From assembly GCF_003352085.1 (NCBI RefSeq), contig NZ_CP025804.1, positions 1,302,001-1,366,000 on the forward strand: a DNA stretch of 64,000 nt, read 5' to 3'. Source of the stretch: Sulfitobacter sp. SK012. Lineage in GTDB: Bacteria > Pseudomonadota > Alphaproteobacteria > Rhodobacterales > Rhodobacteraceae. The notes beneath the pieces were generated by a model. That model did no database searches. It worked only from the letters and a program-made list of their open reading frames with translations, and was not told the origin of the DNA. The number at the start of each line of letters is the position of its first letter. The first letter of the stretch is position 1. The position numbers and the translations under genes were made by a program. Positions 45,636-54,903 of this stretch are shown here, in pieces.

Positions 45636-46508
45636 TTAAAGCAATCGACCAGCGACCGCGTCGAGCTTGGCCATTAGGGCAGGGTCGCGTGCGCCGGGTT
45701 GGGTGAGGATCGCGTATTCCAATGCGCGGTCACATCCATGTTCGCAAGGTGTGCGATCCGCTCCTAGCAAGGCAGGCAGGCGGCGAACCAGATCGCGGCC
45801 TTTGTCGGCGTTTCCGGTCAAAGTTTTAATGATTCCAGTCACATCCACTTCGCCGTGATCGGGATGCCAGCTGTCGTAATCGGTGATCATCGCCACAGAT
45901 GCATAGCAAAGCTCGGCCTCGCGGGCGAGTTTGGCCTCGGGCATGTTGGTCATGCCGATCACATCCGCACCCCAGACTTCGCGGTACATTCGGCTCTCTG
46001 CGAGGGTGCTAAATTGCGGCCCTTCCATGGCTAGATACGTCCCGCCCTTGTGCACAGTTATGCCTGCGTCTGTGGCCGCGGAAAGGCAGGCCGCGCCGAG
46101 CCGAGGGCAGGTGGGGTGAGCGACGCTCACGTGGGCGACGCAGCCGGTCCCAAAGAAGGATTTTTCACGTGCAAAAGTTCGGTCAATGAACTGATCTACA
46201 ATGACAAAATCACCCGGTGCCATTTCATCTCGGAAGGATCCGCATGCGGAGATTGAGATAACATCTGTACACCCCAAACGCTTGAGCGCATCGATGTTGG
46301 CGCGGTAGGGTACCGTGGTTGGAGAGTGGATATGACCGCGCCCGTGGCGGGGCAAAAACGCCATTGCGACACCGTCCAGCGTGCCGGTTAAAATGGCGTC
46401 AGACGGCGCCCCCCAAGGGCTGTCCACGGTCGTCCATGTCGCGTCTTCTAGTCCATCAATGTCATAGATGCCGGAGCCGCCGATGACGGCAATTTTTGTG
46501 TGGGTCAT
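45636..46508 (-). CDS. mtnP: S-methyl-5'-thioadenosine phosphorylase
   Basis: A 290-residue methionine-salvage enzyme that splits methylthioadenosine to adenine and methylthioribose-1-phosphate. The motifs IAVIGGSGIYDIDGL, FLPRHGRGHIHSPTTVPYRAN and TYLAMEGPQFSTLAESRMYRE are present. ATG 46508 gives the standard start; the frame extends 47 codons into the repeat-bearing upstream region. The adenine made can be used by Apt nearby. Confidence 0.96.
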   Translation of the reverse strand: MTHTKIAVIGGSGIYDIDGLEDATWTTVDSPWGAPSDAILTGTLDGVAMAFLPRHGRGHIHSPTTVPYRANIDALKRLGCTDVISISACGSFRDEMAPGDFVIVDQFIDRTFAREKSFFGTGCVAHVSVAHPTCPRLGAACLSAATDAGITVHKGGTYLAMEGPQFSTLAESRMYREVWGADVIGMTNMPEAKLAREAELCYASVAMITDYDSWHPDHGEVDVTGIIKTLTGNADKGRDLVRRLPALLGADRTPCEHGCDRALEYAILTQPGARDPALMAKLDAVAGRLL

Positions 46509-46766
46509 GGGGGAAAGCCTTTGGTTTATTTGGGTGCAGATTAGCGATCCTAGCGGCGAGGCCAAGAGGGGAAAGGGCCCAGCGACACAGCGGCACACCC
46601 CGTGCACAGCGCGTACACCGAGTGTGCACCGTCCTGTGCACAGCAACAACGCGGCGTTGCGCCCAGAGCACCCAGGTTAGGCGAGCAGGCCGGTGCCTTT
46701 CCATCCCTAGTCATCCGAGGTAAGGAGCCGGCTACATCCTCACAAAATTGACCCGAAAGAAGCCCC
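46509..46766. promoter_or_regulatory. Divergent control region with repeated GTGCAC palindromes
   Basis: The 258-base gap between mtnP and the SulP gene carries three GTGCAC palindromes at 46602-46607, 46624-46629 and 46636-46641. The nine bases GTGCACAGC occur twice (46602-46610 and 46636-46644). A related GTACAC lies at 46613-46618. These could be operator half-sites. Confidence 0.45.
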
Positions 46767-48443
46767 ATGGTGCGCAGCATATTTCATAGCTTTACCCAGA
46801 ACCTGACTTCCAAGAACATGGACATCACCGATCTGCGGTGGATGCATGAGGATGGGTTCAGCGTGGCGCGGGTGCGGATCGAGTTGCTGTCGGGCCTGAC
46901 GGTTGCATTGGCGCTGGTACCCGAAGCGGTGGCTTTTGCCTTTGTGGCCGGGGTGCATCCGCTGGTCGGACTTTATGCGGCATTCATTGTCGGGCTTATT
47001 ACGGCGCTGATCGGTGGACGTCCGGGCATGATCTCGGGTGCCACGGGTGCTCTGGCGGTGGTGATGGTCGCCTTGGTTGCGCAGCACGGCGTTGAATACC
47101 TCTTTGCCACCGTGGTTTTGATGGGGTTCATCCAGATATTTGCGGGCGTGATGCAATGGGGCAAGTTTATCCGCCTTGTGCCGCATCCGGTGATGCTTGG
47201 GTTTGTGAACGGGCTGGCGATTGTTATTTTCCTAGCGCAAATGACCCAATTCAAGGTGCCGGGTACCATGGTGGATACGGGCCATGGCATGTCGGGTGGT
47301 GAATGGTTGTCGGGCATGCCGCTGATTATGATGCTGGCGCTGGTGGCCGCGACAATGGCGATCATCTGGGTGATGCCGCGTCTGACCAGGACCATTCCGG
47401 CACCGCTTGCCGGTATTGGTATCGTGGCTTTGGTGGTGATTGTTACGGGCATGGATGTGCCACGGGTCGGTGATCTGGCGTCAATCCAAGGTGGCTTTCC
47501 TATGCCGCACAATCCTTTTGGGGATGGTGTTGGGCTCTATGGAACGGCGCTGGCTCCGTTCACTCTTGAGACCCTTTATATTATCGCGCCTTATGCTGTG
47601 ATCCTTGCCGCGATTGGCCTGATCGAAAGCTTACTGACGTTGAACCTTGTGGGTGACATGACCAACAAGCGCGGCGGTGCGAGCCAAGAATGTATCGCGC
47701 AAGGCGTGGCTAACACGGTTACAGGGTTCTTCGCCGGTATGGGCGGTTGTGCGATGATTGGTCAGTCGATGATCAACGTGAAATCGGGCGGTCGTACGCG
47801 GGTTGCCGGCATTGCGGCAGCCGTATTCTTGCTGCTGTTCATTGTTGTTGGATCAAGCCTGATCGAGCTTATTCCACTGGCTGCGCTCGTCGGTGTGATG
47901 TTCATGGTGGTGATCGGTACGTTCGCGTGGAACTCGCTTACGATCTTGCGCAAAGTGCCGCTGACCGATGCGTTTGTGATCCTGCTTGTTACTGTTGTGA
48001 CGGTATACGAAGACCTCGCTGTGGCAGTGGTTGTCGGCGTGATCGTCTCTGCGCTGGCCTATGCGTGGAACAACGCGCGACGCATTCACGCCAAGATATA
48101 CAGCACGCCAGAAGGCGCGCGGGTGTATCAGGTACAAGGGCCGCTGTTTTTCGGATCCTCCGAAGGATTTGCTGAACTGTTTGATGTGCAGGGGGACCCC
48201 GCAGAAGTGATCGTAGATTTTGCTGACAGCCGGGTGGTAGATCAATCTGCGTTGCAGGCGATCGAAGCGATTGCTGGAAAATATGAGGATGCGGGCAAGC
48301 GGTTGCAACTGCGTCACCTCAGCCCTGACTGTCACGCTTTGCTGACGCGGGCAGGGCACCTTGTGGTCGATAGCGATGACGACCCTGATTACGAGCTGGC
48401 AGTTAACTATCAGGTGCGCACCGGCATTTTAGGTGGACACTAG
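46767..48443 (+). CDS. SulP family anion transporter with STAS domain
   Basis: A 558-residue membrane protein. About 10-12 hydrophobic segments include the signature LVPEAVAFAFVAGVHPLVGLY and the charged loop IGLIESLLTLNLVGDMTNKRG. The C-terminal 110 residues form a STAS domain (GPLFFGSSEGFAELF, VIVDFADSRVVDQSALQAIE). SulP proteins carry sulfate, bicarbonate or dicarboxylates; the substrate here is unknown. It is divergent from mtnP. Confidence 0.93.
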   Translation: MVRSIFHSFTQNLTSKNMDITDLRWMHEDGFSVARVRIELLSGLTVALALVPEAVAFAFVAGVHPLVGLYAAFIVGLITALIGGRPGMISGATGALAVVMVALVAQHGVEYLFATVVLMGFIQIFAGVMQWGKFIRLVPHPVMLGFVNGLAIVIFLAQMTQFKVPGTMVDTGHGMSGGEWLSGMPLIMMLALVAATMAIIWVMPRLTRTIPAPLAGIGIVALVVIVTGMDVPRVGDLASIQGGFPMPHNPFGDGVGLYGTALAPFTLETLYIIAPYAVILAAIGLIESLLTLNLVGDMTNKRGGASQECIAQGVANTVTGFFAGMGGCAMIGQSMINVKSGGRTRVAGIAAAVFLLLFIVVGSSLIELIPLAALVGVMFMVVIGTFAWNSLTILRKVPLTDAFVILLVTVVTVYEDLAVAVVVGVIVSALAYAWNNARRIHAKIYSTPEGARVYQVQGPLFFGSSEGFAELFDVQGDPAEVIVDFADSRVVDQSALQAIEAIAGKYEDAGKRLQLRHLSPDCHALLTRAGHLVVDSDDDPDYELAVNYQVRTGILGGH

Positions 48444-48461
48444 GGCCGCTGTGCTGATGCG

Positions 48462-49289
48462 TTAGAAGATGCGAAAGCTGGCGACGAAGGGCAAATGATC
48501 TGAGACTGAGCGGCGAAATTCTTCGCGGCCCATGTCCATCGTCCAATGCATTGGAAACAGGCGTAAACTGCCCTTGATATAGTCGTTTGAAAACGTGCGA
48601 CTGACTGCGAAACCGTCAAGCAAGTTGGCGCGGCCTTTCTTGAGGATATGCGAGAACCGGTCCTGTAAATCCCAGCTCGAAACAAAATCCATTACGTCAT
48701 CGCCGCCCAGCAGGTGAAAATTCGATACGTCTTGGCCGGGGATCATGTTGAAGTCCCCCATCAAGAACACGCCTCGGCGTTTGTGGCCAGGTGTCTGTTG
48801 GAGCGTCGTGATATACTCACCAATGACACGACACTGGCTGTCGCGCATTTTTTGTTCTGCCCGGTCGCGGCCCGATTTGAAGTGCACGCCGATCACAGTG
48901 GCAGCCAACTTCCCCACCTTCATATCCACTGCAATGGCCTGGCGACCGCGGGCATAATCGCCCTCAGAACCAGGGATGAAGCGGGGATTGGACACCTCAA
49001 TGCCGGGCTTATGCAGAAACCCAATATGGATATTGCCATGGGGCTGCGGAAGGATGGTTTTTTCGTATTCGACGCCAAAGCCGCGGAGCTTTTCGATCAG
49101 CGTGTCAATATGGCTGAGCGGTGACACTTCGACCAATGTGACAAATTCCGCATCCAAAAGCGCCAGCCCTCGCGCCTGACTTGTCGCTTTTACCGATCGT
49201 TGCGAAATGCCGACGCGTTGGCCGGGGAGCGTAAAGCCGGCTAAATTCCAGACAGCGGCGCGGATGATGGAGTGGTTGAACTGGGCCAT
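48462..49289 (-). CDS. Endonuclease/exonuclease/phosphatase family protein
   Basis: A 275-residue protein with the DNase I-like fold. The N-terminal Asn motif is AAVWNLAGF, the metal Glu is probably in FVTLVEVSP, the catalytic pair is in VFLMGDFNMIP, and the C-terminal motif is SVSDHLPFVASF. No signal peptide is seen. The substrate may be DNA, RNA or a phosphoester. It converges with the SulP gene. Confidence 0.88.
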   Translation of the reverse strand: MAQFNHSIIRAAVWNLAGFTLPGQRVGISQRSVKATSQARGLALLDAEFVTLVEVSPLSHIDTLIEKLRGFGVEYEKTILPQPHGNIHIGFLHKPGIEVSNPRFIPGSEGDYARGRQAIAVDMKVGKLAATVIGVHFKSGRDRAEQKMRDSQCRVIGEYITTLQQTPGHKRRGVFLMGDFNMIPGQDVSNFHLLGGDDVMDFVSSWDLQDRFSHILKKGRANLLDGFAVSRTFSNDYIKGSLRLFPMHWTMDMGREEFRRSVSDHLPFVASFRIF

Positions 49290-49371
49290 AACGTACCTCT
49301 TGTCGCGGCTGGGTTGTGTCAGCGTAACACAATTCTCGCAACTTGGGCGGCGGTGGAGCGCGCAATCCGTT

Positions 49372-49977
49372 CTAGTCGTCCGGCCGGATCAGTTCGAATA
49401 CGTCGCGGACAGCGGCGTAATCACGGTAACCAAGCCGGCTGAGCGGGGAGTAGCGGGTCACGTCAAAGCGGCCCTCAACGATGCAATCATCGCGAAGATG
49501 GACGCCGATAACCTCGCCAAAGACCACAAAATTCGCCTCGCCTTCAATTTTTACAATCTGGGTCATGCGGCATTCAAGGGACGCAGGCCCGCCGCCGACG
49601 CGGGAGCAAGCAATTGCCTCGCATTCGGCTTTTTCAACGCCAGCATGGGCAAATTCATCCGTACCGTGGGGCAGAGATGCAGAGGAGGCATTCATGGCAT
49701 CGCGGGCCACGTATTCCACGATGTTTACGCAGAAAACCCCGGTTTCACGGATGTTAGTAACGCTGTCTTTGGTGCCGTCGACGTCGTCTTTTGTGCCGGT
49801 TGAGGCGAACATAACCTGCGGCGGGACGTAAGCCACGCCGTTGAAGAATGAATAGGGCGCGAGGTTGTCGCGACCTTGTCCGTCGCGGGTGGAGATCCAG
49901 CCGATCGGGCGCGGTGTCACGACAGCATTGAAGGGATTATGCGGCAAGCCGTGGCCGTCGGTGGGGCGGTAAAACAT
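49372..49977 (-). CDS. Flavin reductase-like FMN-binding protein
   Basis: A 201-residue flavin reductase-domain protein. The motifs PLPHNPFNAVVTPRPIGWIST and APYSFFNGVAYVPPQVMFAST are typical of the FMN-binding split-barrel group, with TGVFCVNIV later. It lies 82 bases downstream of the nuclease-like gene on the same strand. The partner oxidase is not evident. Confidence 0.9.
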   Translation of the reverse strand: MFYRPTDGHGLPHNPFNAVVTPRPIGWISTRDGQGRDNLAPYSFFNGVAYVPPQVMFASTGTKDDVDGTKDSVTNIRETGVFCVNIVEYVARDAMNASSASLPHGTDEFAHAGVEKAECEAIACSRVGGGPASLECRMTQIVKIEGEANFVVFGEVIGVHLRDDCIVEGRFDVTRYSPLSRLGYRDYAAVRDVFELIRPDD

Positions 49978-50053
49978 GGATGAGCACTCCGATCTCGTTT
50001 GCCCATGGACCTAGCGGCATGTTAGGGCGTTTGCCACCAGAAACCACACGCGT

Positions 50054-50563
50054 TTGCAAGTTGGGCCGCGCCTTTTGTATAGTCTACGATCAGAAACGAC
50101 AGACGACCATTGGGAGGTCGAGGCGCTGTATGACACCTGCTTTGCGCCGGGACGTACTGCGTTGTCGTCTTATCGGTTGCGTGACGGTGCGCCGCCGGTT
50201 GTAGGGCTCAGCCATGTGGCGGTTGACGCAAGCGGGCTGATTGGCGGTGCGATCCGCTATTGGCCGGTTCAGGTCGGATCAGTGCAGGCGTTATTGTTAG
50301 GTCCGGTTGCCGTGCACCCGACGCATCAGGGCGAAGGTCTGGGCGGGCTCTTGATCGAAGGGTCGTTGGAGCAGGCAGTCCATTTGGGCTGGGAACGGGT
50401 CATGCTGGTGGGCGATGCACCTTATTATGCGCGCTTTGGGTTTATGCCGTTGCAGGCGGTCGTAATGCCACCCCCAACGAACCCCGAGCGGGTGCTAGGC
50501 CGGGCACTGATCAGCGGCGCATGGGACGCGGTTGCAGGGGATGTGCGCCCGGTTGCGCATTGA
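50054..50563 (+). CDS. GNAT family N-acetyltransferase
   Basis: A 169-residue acetyltransferase: WEVEALYDTCFAPGRTALSSYRL is the family N-terminal pattern, LLLGPVAVHPTHQGEGLGGLLI is the acetyl-CoA-binding motif, and VMLVGDAPYYARFGFMPL closes the fold, as in the YhbS group. No ATG exists upstream in this frame before the homology begins, so TTG 50054 is the likely start. Confidence 0.88.
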   Translation: MQVGPRLLYSLRSETTDDHWEVEALYDTCFAPGRTALSSYRLRDGAPPVVGLSHVAVDASGLIGGAIRYWPVQVGSVQALLLGPVAVHPTHQGEGLGGLLIEGSLEQAVHLGWERVMLVGDAPYYARFGFMPLQAVVMPPPTNPERVLGRALISGAWDAVAGDVRPVAH

Positions 50564-50611
50564 ATTTTTCGCGGGCCTGCCCACATAAAGATGAACCAAG
50601 GAGCGCGGTGC

Positions 50612-51391
50612 ATGAAGCCTAAAGACATGAAACTTGAGACAAACCTGCCCGCAACGGTCGATGTCGAGGCGCGCCTGAACGCTATCGCTAAGCGTTATAG
50701 AGAAGCCGGGGGTGTTGGGATCAATGTGCTTAATGTCATTGGGGGCCAAGCGGATGGTTTGCTGGACAGGCTGCCCGGCCCGGTACGGCGCAATTTGGAA
50801 GTCGCGACGGTCAAGGCGCTGACCCAAGCGATGAAGGCGGCGCATACCAGCCGCGGTGTTGTGCCAGATCAGGCGTCATGGCTGAACACGGCGGTGAGCG
50901 CCGCCATGGGGGCTGCGGGAGGTGCAGGCGGACTTCCAACGGCACTGGCAGAGCTGCCGGTGACAACAACCTTGCTGTTGCGGGTTATTCAGGGTGTCGC
51001 GGTCGAGCATGGGTTCGATGCGGATGCTGAAAACGTGCAATTCGACTGTATTCAGGTGTTTTCTGCCGCAGGGCCTTTGTCAGGTGATGATGGGGCTGAT
51101 CTGGGGTTTCTGTCGGCGCGCATGGCGTTGTCGGGCCGGGCGATGCAGGCAGTAATCGCCAAAGTGGCACCTCGCCTCGCGGTCGTGTTGGGCCAAAAGC
51201 TGGCGGCGCAGGCGGTGCCTGTGCTGGGGGCTGTTGCGGGGGCCGCGACAAATTACGCCTATACCAGCTATTATGAGGACATGGCGCATGTGCATTTCGG
51301 GATGCGTAAGCTTGCGATAGATTCGGACGTAACTTCAGAAGAGCTAACAGAGCGGTTGCGCATAAAGATGGGTCCAAAGTTCGTGAGCTGA
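50612..51391 (+). CDS. EcsC family protein
   Basis: A 259-residue EcsC-like protein. The pattern VDVEARLNAIAKRYREAGG, small-residue helices (AAMGAAGGAGGLPTALAELPVTT) and VLGAVAGAATNYAYTSYYEDMAHVHFGMRKL are characteristic. Function is not established. ATG 50612 has AAGGAG eight bases upstream and is preferred over ATG 50591. It converges with modC, with 2 bases between. Confidence 0.88.
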   Translation: MKPKDMKLETNLPATVDVEARLNAIAKRYREAGGVGINVLNVIGGQADGLLDRLPGPVRRNLEVATVKALTQAMKAAHTSRGVVPDQASWLNTAVSAAMGAAGGAGGLPTALAELPVTTTLLLRVIQGVAVEHGFDADAENVQFDCIQVFSAAGPLSGDDGADLGFLSARMALSGRAMQAVIAKVAPRLAVVLGQKLAAQAVPVLGAVAGAATNYAYTSYYEDMAHVHFGMRKLAIDSDVTSEELTERLRIKMGPKFVS

Positions 51392-51393
51392 GA

Positions 51394-52479
51394 TCAGCGT
51401 CCGATACTGCCGGGGGCCACGGTGGTGGCTTTGAGAATCGCGTAACAGGGCTTGCCCGCTTTGAGCTGCATTTCTGTGACTGCACGCGCTGTGACACGGG
51501 CCAAAAGACGATCATTTCCAGCCTTGAGCACGATTGCCGCACCGGGGCCGCCGCCGGGGTGAACAGCCTCAATCTCAACGGGCAGAATGTTCACGGAACT
51601 TAAGCCTTCGGGACGGGTCAGCGACAAAATCACATCTTGGGCCAACACGCGCAGGCGCACCCGCGTGCCGATGGGGGCCTGCACGCCGGGCAATTCAAGC
51701 TGGCCGGCGCTTAGGGTTAGAGTGCTGAGGCCGTCCTCGGCATGGGCGGTGACTTGGGCCTCGATCACAGCACCCGCTTCGCGCACGCCCAGGAGTGGTA
51801 CTGCGGCGGGGTCGGCCATGACTTGCATCAGCGGCCCTTGTGCCGCGACACGGCCGTCTTGGAGCAACACCAGCGTATCCGCGAGGCGCGCGATTTCATC
51901 GACCGCGTGGCTAACGTAGAGGATCGGCAGCCCTAAGGGACCATCGCGAAGTTGTTCCAGATAGGGCAAGATGTCTTGTTTGCGCGGACCATCAAGGCTT
52001 GCGAGGGGTTCGTCCATCAGAAGCATGCGCGGCCGGCTGAGCAGCGCACGGCCCAAGGCCACGCGTTGGCGTTCACCGCCCGAAAGGGTCATGGGCGCGC
52101 GCGACAGCAGCGGCGCGAGGCCCAACAGATTGACAATATCGTCGCGGGGGACATTTTCCCCTTTAGGCGCATACCGCGTGCCAAAATCGAGGTTCTGCGC
52201 CACGGTGAGATGTGGAAAGAGCCGCGCATCTTGGAACACGGTGCCAAAGCGGCGCCGATGCGGCGGGACGTTTATGGAGTTTTGCGTGTCCAATAAGATC
52301 GTATCATCAAATGATATGCGGCCCACATCCGGGCGGAGCAGGCCCGCGACGGCGTTGATGACAGTAGTTTTCCCCGCACCCGAGCGGCCAAAAAGGGCGG
52401 TGATGCCAGGGCCGGCTTCCAGCGCGATATCAAGCGAAAAGCCTGCGAAATTGTGCGAGAGGGAAAGCTGAAGGCTCAT
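51394..52479 (-). CDS. modC: Molybdate ABC transporter ATP-binding protein
   Basis: A 361-residue ABC ATPase that powers molybdate import. Walker A is GRSGAGKTT, the signature is LSGGERQRVALGRALLSRP, and Walker B is MLLMDEPLASLD. The C-terminal 70 residues form a Mop/TOBE domain that binds oxyanions. The start overlaps the modB stop (ATGA). Confidence 0.95.
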   Translation of the reverse strand: MSLQLSLSHNFAGFSLDIALEAGPGITALFGRSGAGKTTVINAVAGLLRPDVGRISFDDTILLDTQNSINVPPHRRRFGTVFQDARLFPHLTVAQNLDFGTRYAPKGENVPRDDIVNLLGLAPLLSRAPMTLSGGERQRVALGRALLSRPRMLLMDEPLASLDGPRKQDILPYLEQLRDGPLGLPILYVSHAVDEIARLADTLVLLQDGRVAAQGPLMQVMADPAAVPLLGVREAGAVIEAQVTAHAEDGLSTLTLSAGQLELPGVQAPIGTRVRLRVLAQDVILSLTRPEGLSSVNILPVEIEAVHPGGGPGAAIVLKAGNDRLLARVTARAVTEMQLKAGKPCYAILKATTVAPGSIGR

Positions 52480-53168
52480 ACGCCAGAAATCCGGGCGGCG
52501 ACACGGCGGGCGAGCCATTCTGACAGCAGCACAGCGCCCAATGCGACAATGCAGGCGAGGCCAGCCATAGCCGCGGCAGATCCTTCACCGCCGGGGATCT
52601 GAAGCGCGGTCCAGATGGCAAGCGGCAAGGTTTGGGTCTGGCCGGGTATGTTGGCGACAAAGGTGATGGTTGCGCCGAATTCACCCATCGCCTTGGCAAA
52701 ACCCATGACGGCCCCAGCGAGGATTCCCGGTGCGATCAAGGGCAGCGTCACCCGGGTAAAGACGGCAATGCGGGACGCCCCAAGCGTGGAGGCGGCGTCT
52801 TCTAATTTGGGATCGACGGCCTCAATAGCAAGGCGCATGGCGCGCACCATCAGTGGAAAACCCATTACAACAGCGGCGAGCACCGCGCCGGTCCAGCGAA
52901 AGGCGAAGGTGAGGCCGACCGTCGCCTCAAGCATACGTCCCAAGGGGGCTGAAGGGCTGAAAATGAGCAACAAGACATAGCCTGTGACCACTGGAGGCAA
53001 GACCAGCGGCAAGTGGACGGCGGCATTCAAAAGCGATTTGCCGGGGAAGGTGAGCCGCGCGAGGATCCAAGCCACCCCAAGTGCCAACGGCACCGCGAGG
53101 CTAGTGGCCCAAACCGCGACCCATAGCGACAGGCGCAAAGCCTCCCAAGCGGCGGCGTCGAGGGTCAT
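52476..53168 (-). CDS. modB: Molybdate ABC transporter permease
   Basis: A 230-residue permease with five hydrophobic segments and the EAA loop AASTLGASRIAVFTRVTLPLIAPGI that contacts ModC. It overlaps modA and modC by 4 bases each. Order modA-modB-modC is standard. Confidence 0.96.
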   Translation of the reverse strand: MTLDAAAWEALRLSLWVAVWATSLAVPLALGVAWILARLTFPGKSLLNAAVHLPLVLPPVVTGYVLLLIFSPSAPLGRMLEATVGLTFAFRWTGAVLAAVVMGFPLMVRAMRLAIEAVDPKLEDAASTLGASRIAVFTRVTLPLIAPGILAGAVMGFAKAMGEFGATITFVANIPGQTQTLPLAIWTALQIPGGEGSAAAMAGLACIVALGAVLLSEWLARRVAARISGV

Positions 53169-53878
53169 GGAGCGGCACCAACAAAGCCATGTGCTGTAAA
53201 TACAGCAGTGGCTTCGGGGCCGGCGAGATATGCGGCAAAGGCGTCGCCAACGGGGGTTAGGGACGCAGCCGGATAGCGGATTGGGGCGTGCTGATCTAGC
53301 GGGACTGAATAGGTAACGGCGACGCGCGGTTCTGCGACTGCGTCTGAGGCATAGACGATGCCAACGGGTGCTGCCCCTTGGGCCACAAGGGCGAGGGCCG
53401 CGCGAACATTGTCAGTTTCGGCCAGATGTGGCTCGATCGTGGTCCAAAGATCTATGGTTTGCAGCCATTCGCGGGCGTAGCTGCCTGCGGGCACGGCATC
53501 GCGTTGGCCCATTGCGATAGGGCGCTGGGCGAGGGCAGATTGTGCTGTGGCGGATGCTGTTCCTGCAGGGCCAATAACGACGAGGGTATTTCCGGCCACA
53601 TCACGGCGTGTATCCGCGCGCAGCAGAGCGTTGGCCTCCAGCCAATCGGCCCATTCGGCGCTGGCTAGGATGACGGCATCTGCGGGGGCTCCGGCGGCAA
53701 TTTGACGGGCAATAGTACCTGATCCGCCAAAGGATAGGGTGACGTCAGAAGCATAATTCGTCGCGATTTCTTCCAAAGCGCCACGCAGGCTGGCGGCGGC
53801 AAAAACAGTGATGCCTTGCGCGCCTGCGGGCAGGGCGGTCAATAGCATCAAAGCTTGGGGTATGAGCAGGCGTTTCAT
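53165..53878 (-). CDS. modA: Molybdate-binding periplasmic protein
   Basis: A 237-residue solute-binding protein with a signal peptide (to about LPAGAQG). The ligand segments FAAASLRGALEEIA and LSFGGSGTIARQIAAGAPAD are typical of ModA. ATG 53878 begins the signal peptide. No ModE regulator gene is nearby, and I saw no ModE-type box upstream. Confidence 0.95.
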   Translation of the reverse strand: MKRLLIPQALMLLTALPAGAQGITVFAAASLRGALEEIATNYASDVTLSFGGSGTIARQIAAGAPADAVILASAEWADWLEANALLRADTRRDVAGNTLVVIGPAGTASATAQSALAQRPIAMGQRDAVPAGSYAREWLQTIDLWTTIEPHLAETDNVRAALALVAQGAAPVGIVYASDAVAEPRVAVTYSVPLDQHAPIRYPAASLTPVGDAFAAYLAGPEATAVFTAHGFVGAAP

Positions 53879-53986
53879 CGTGGCAGAGTATCCGTCAAGC
53901 AACGCGTCGGTACAAGGTCAGGTGTGATCTGGAAAAGGCGGCAAGAGCAGCCTATGTTGAGGTAAGATCCTTTTTAGGGACATGAA

Positions 53987-54469
53987 ATGGTTAAACAACT
54001 GCCGATTTCGCTGCATGGCGGCGCTAAGGGACAGGCGCGTACGCAATTTGCGGCGCTGTGCTACCGCATGCGCAAAGGCAAACTGCAGGTGTTGTTGGTA
54101 ACGTCGCGCCGGCGCGGGCGCTGGATTGTGCCCAAAGGCTGGCCCATGGAAGGCAAAACGCCTGCTGCGTCGGCTCAGCAAGAAGCTTGGGAAGAGGCGG
54201 GCGTCACGGGGCGCGCATCAGATAGTTGCTTGGGGGTCTATTCCTACGCCAAAGAGGTGGCCGATGGAGAGATGACGCCCTGTCTGGCGATGCTTTATCC
54301 GATGCAGGTGAAATCACTGTCCAAGAATTTCCCTGAAAAACGTCAACGCCGTCGGATGTGGATGTCGCGCAAGAAAGCGGCGCGGGTGGTCCAGGAACGC
54401 GAATTGGCGCGGCTGATTCTAGATTTTAGTCCGCCGGTTGTCGGCGCAAAGAAGCTCAAGAAGCCATGA
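53987..54469 (+). CDS. NUDIX hydrolase
   Basis: A 160-residue NUDIX protein. The box is seen as GKTPAASAQQEAWEEAGV with Glu residues for Mg2+, after WIVPKGWPM. The C-terminal basic segment (KRQRRRMWMSRKKAARVV) resembles diphosphoinositol-polyphosphate or diadenosine-polyphosphate hydrolases of Alphaproteobacteria. Its stop overlaps the next gene. Confidence 0.9.
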   Translation: MVKQLPISLHGGAKGQARTQFAALCYRMRKGKLQVLLVTSRRRGRWIVPKGWPMEGKTPAASAQQEAWEEAGVTGRASDSCLGVYSYAKEVADGEMTPCLAMLYPMQVKSLSKNFPEKRQRRRMWMSRKKAARVVQERELARLILDFSPPVVGAKKLKKP

Positions 54470-54894
54470 TCAGTTTTACGCTTCAATGTGGCGAAGGGCA
54501 CCGGTTTGAGAGCTGGTTCAAGTCAGCGGCAGCTTTTGATTTGTTGGAGGCCTCAGGGCATCTGAGCTGTGCGGTTTGTGGAGCAAGCGGGGTGCAAAAA
54601 TCGCTGATGGCACCGCGGGTGAATGCAGAGCGCACAGCTGATACGCCCGATCCGAGTCTCAGCATACCTGAAGGCAGAACAGCAGAAGCGCTGGCCGCGT
54701 TGCGCAGCAAAATTGAGGCGAATGCGGACTATGTTGGAGATAGCTTTGCAAGTGATGCGCGCGCGATGCACGAGGGTGAGCTGCCAGAGCGTGCAATTTA
54801 CGGCGAGGTGCGCGGCGATGAGGCCCGCAAGTTAATCGAGGACGGTGTGCCGGTGGCCCCGTTGCCATTCCGGCCCAAACGCAAGCTACAGTAA
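54466..54894 (+). CDS. DUF1178 family protein
   Basis: A 142-residue protein. The start ISFTLQCGEGHRFESWFKS and SCAVCGASGVQKSLMAPRV (Cys-x-x-Cys) are the family signature, with CGEGH probably completing a zinc site. Function is unknown. It overlaps the NUDIX gene by 4 bases (ATGA). Confidence 0.9.
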   Translation: MISFTLQCGEGHRFESWFKSAAAFDLLEASGHLSCAVCGASGVQKSLMAPRVNAERTADTPDPSLSIPEGRTAEALAALRSKIEANADYVGDSFASDARAMHEGELPERAIYGEVRGDEARKLIEDGVPVAPLPFRPKRKLQ

Positions 54895-54903
54895 GGACAT
54901 GAC

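Noticed and set aside
46509..46649. An N-terminal extension of mtnP to a 337-residue protein.
   Set aside because: The extension covers the GTGCAC repeat region and has no similarity to the family; the standard start is ATG 46508.
53879..53986. A ModE-type operator upstream of modA.
   Set aside because: No paired TATA-rich palindrome of the ModE kind is present.
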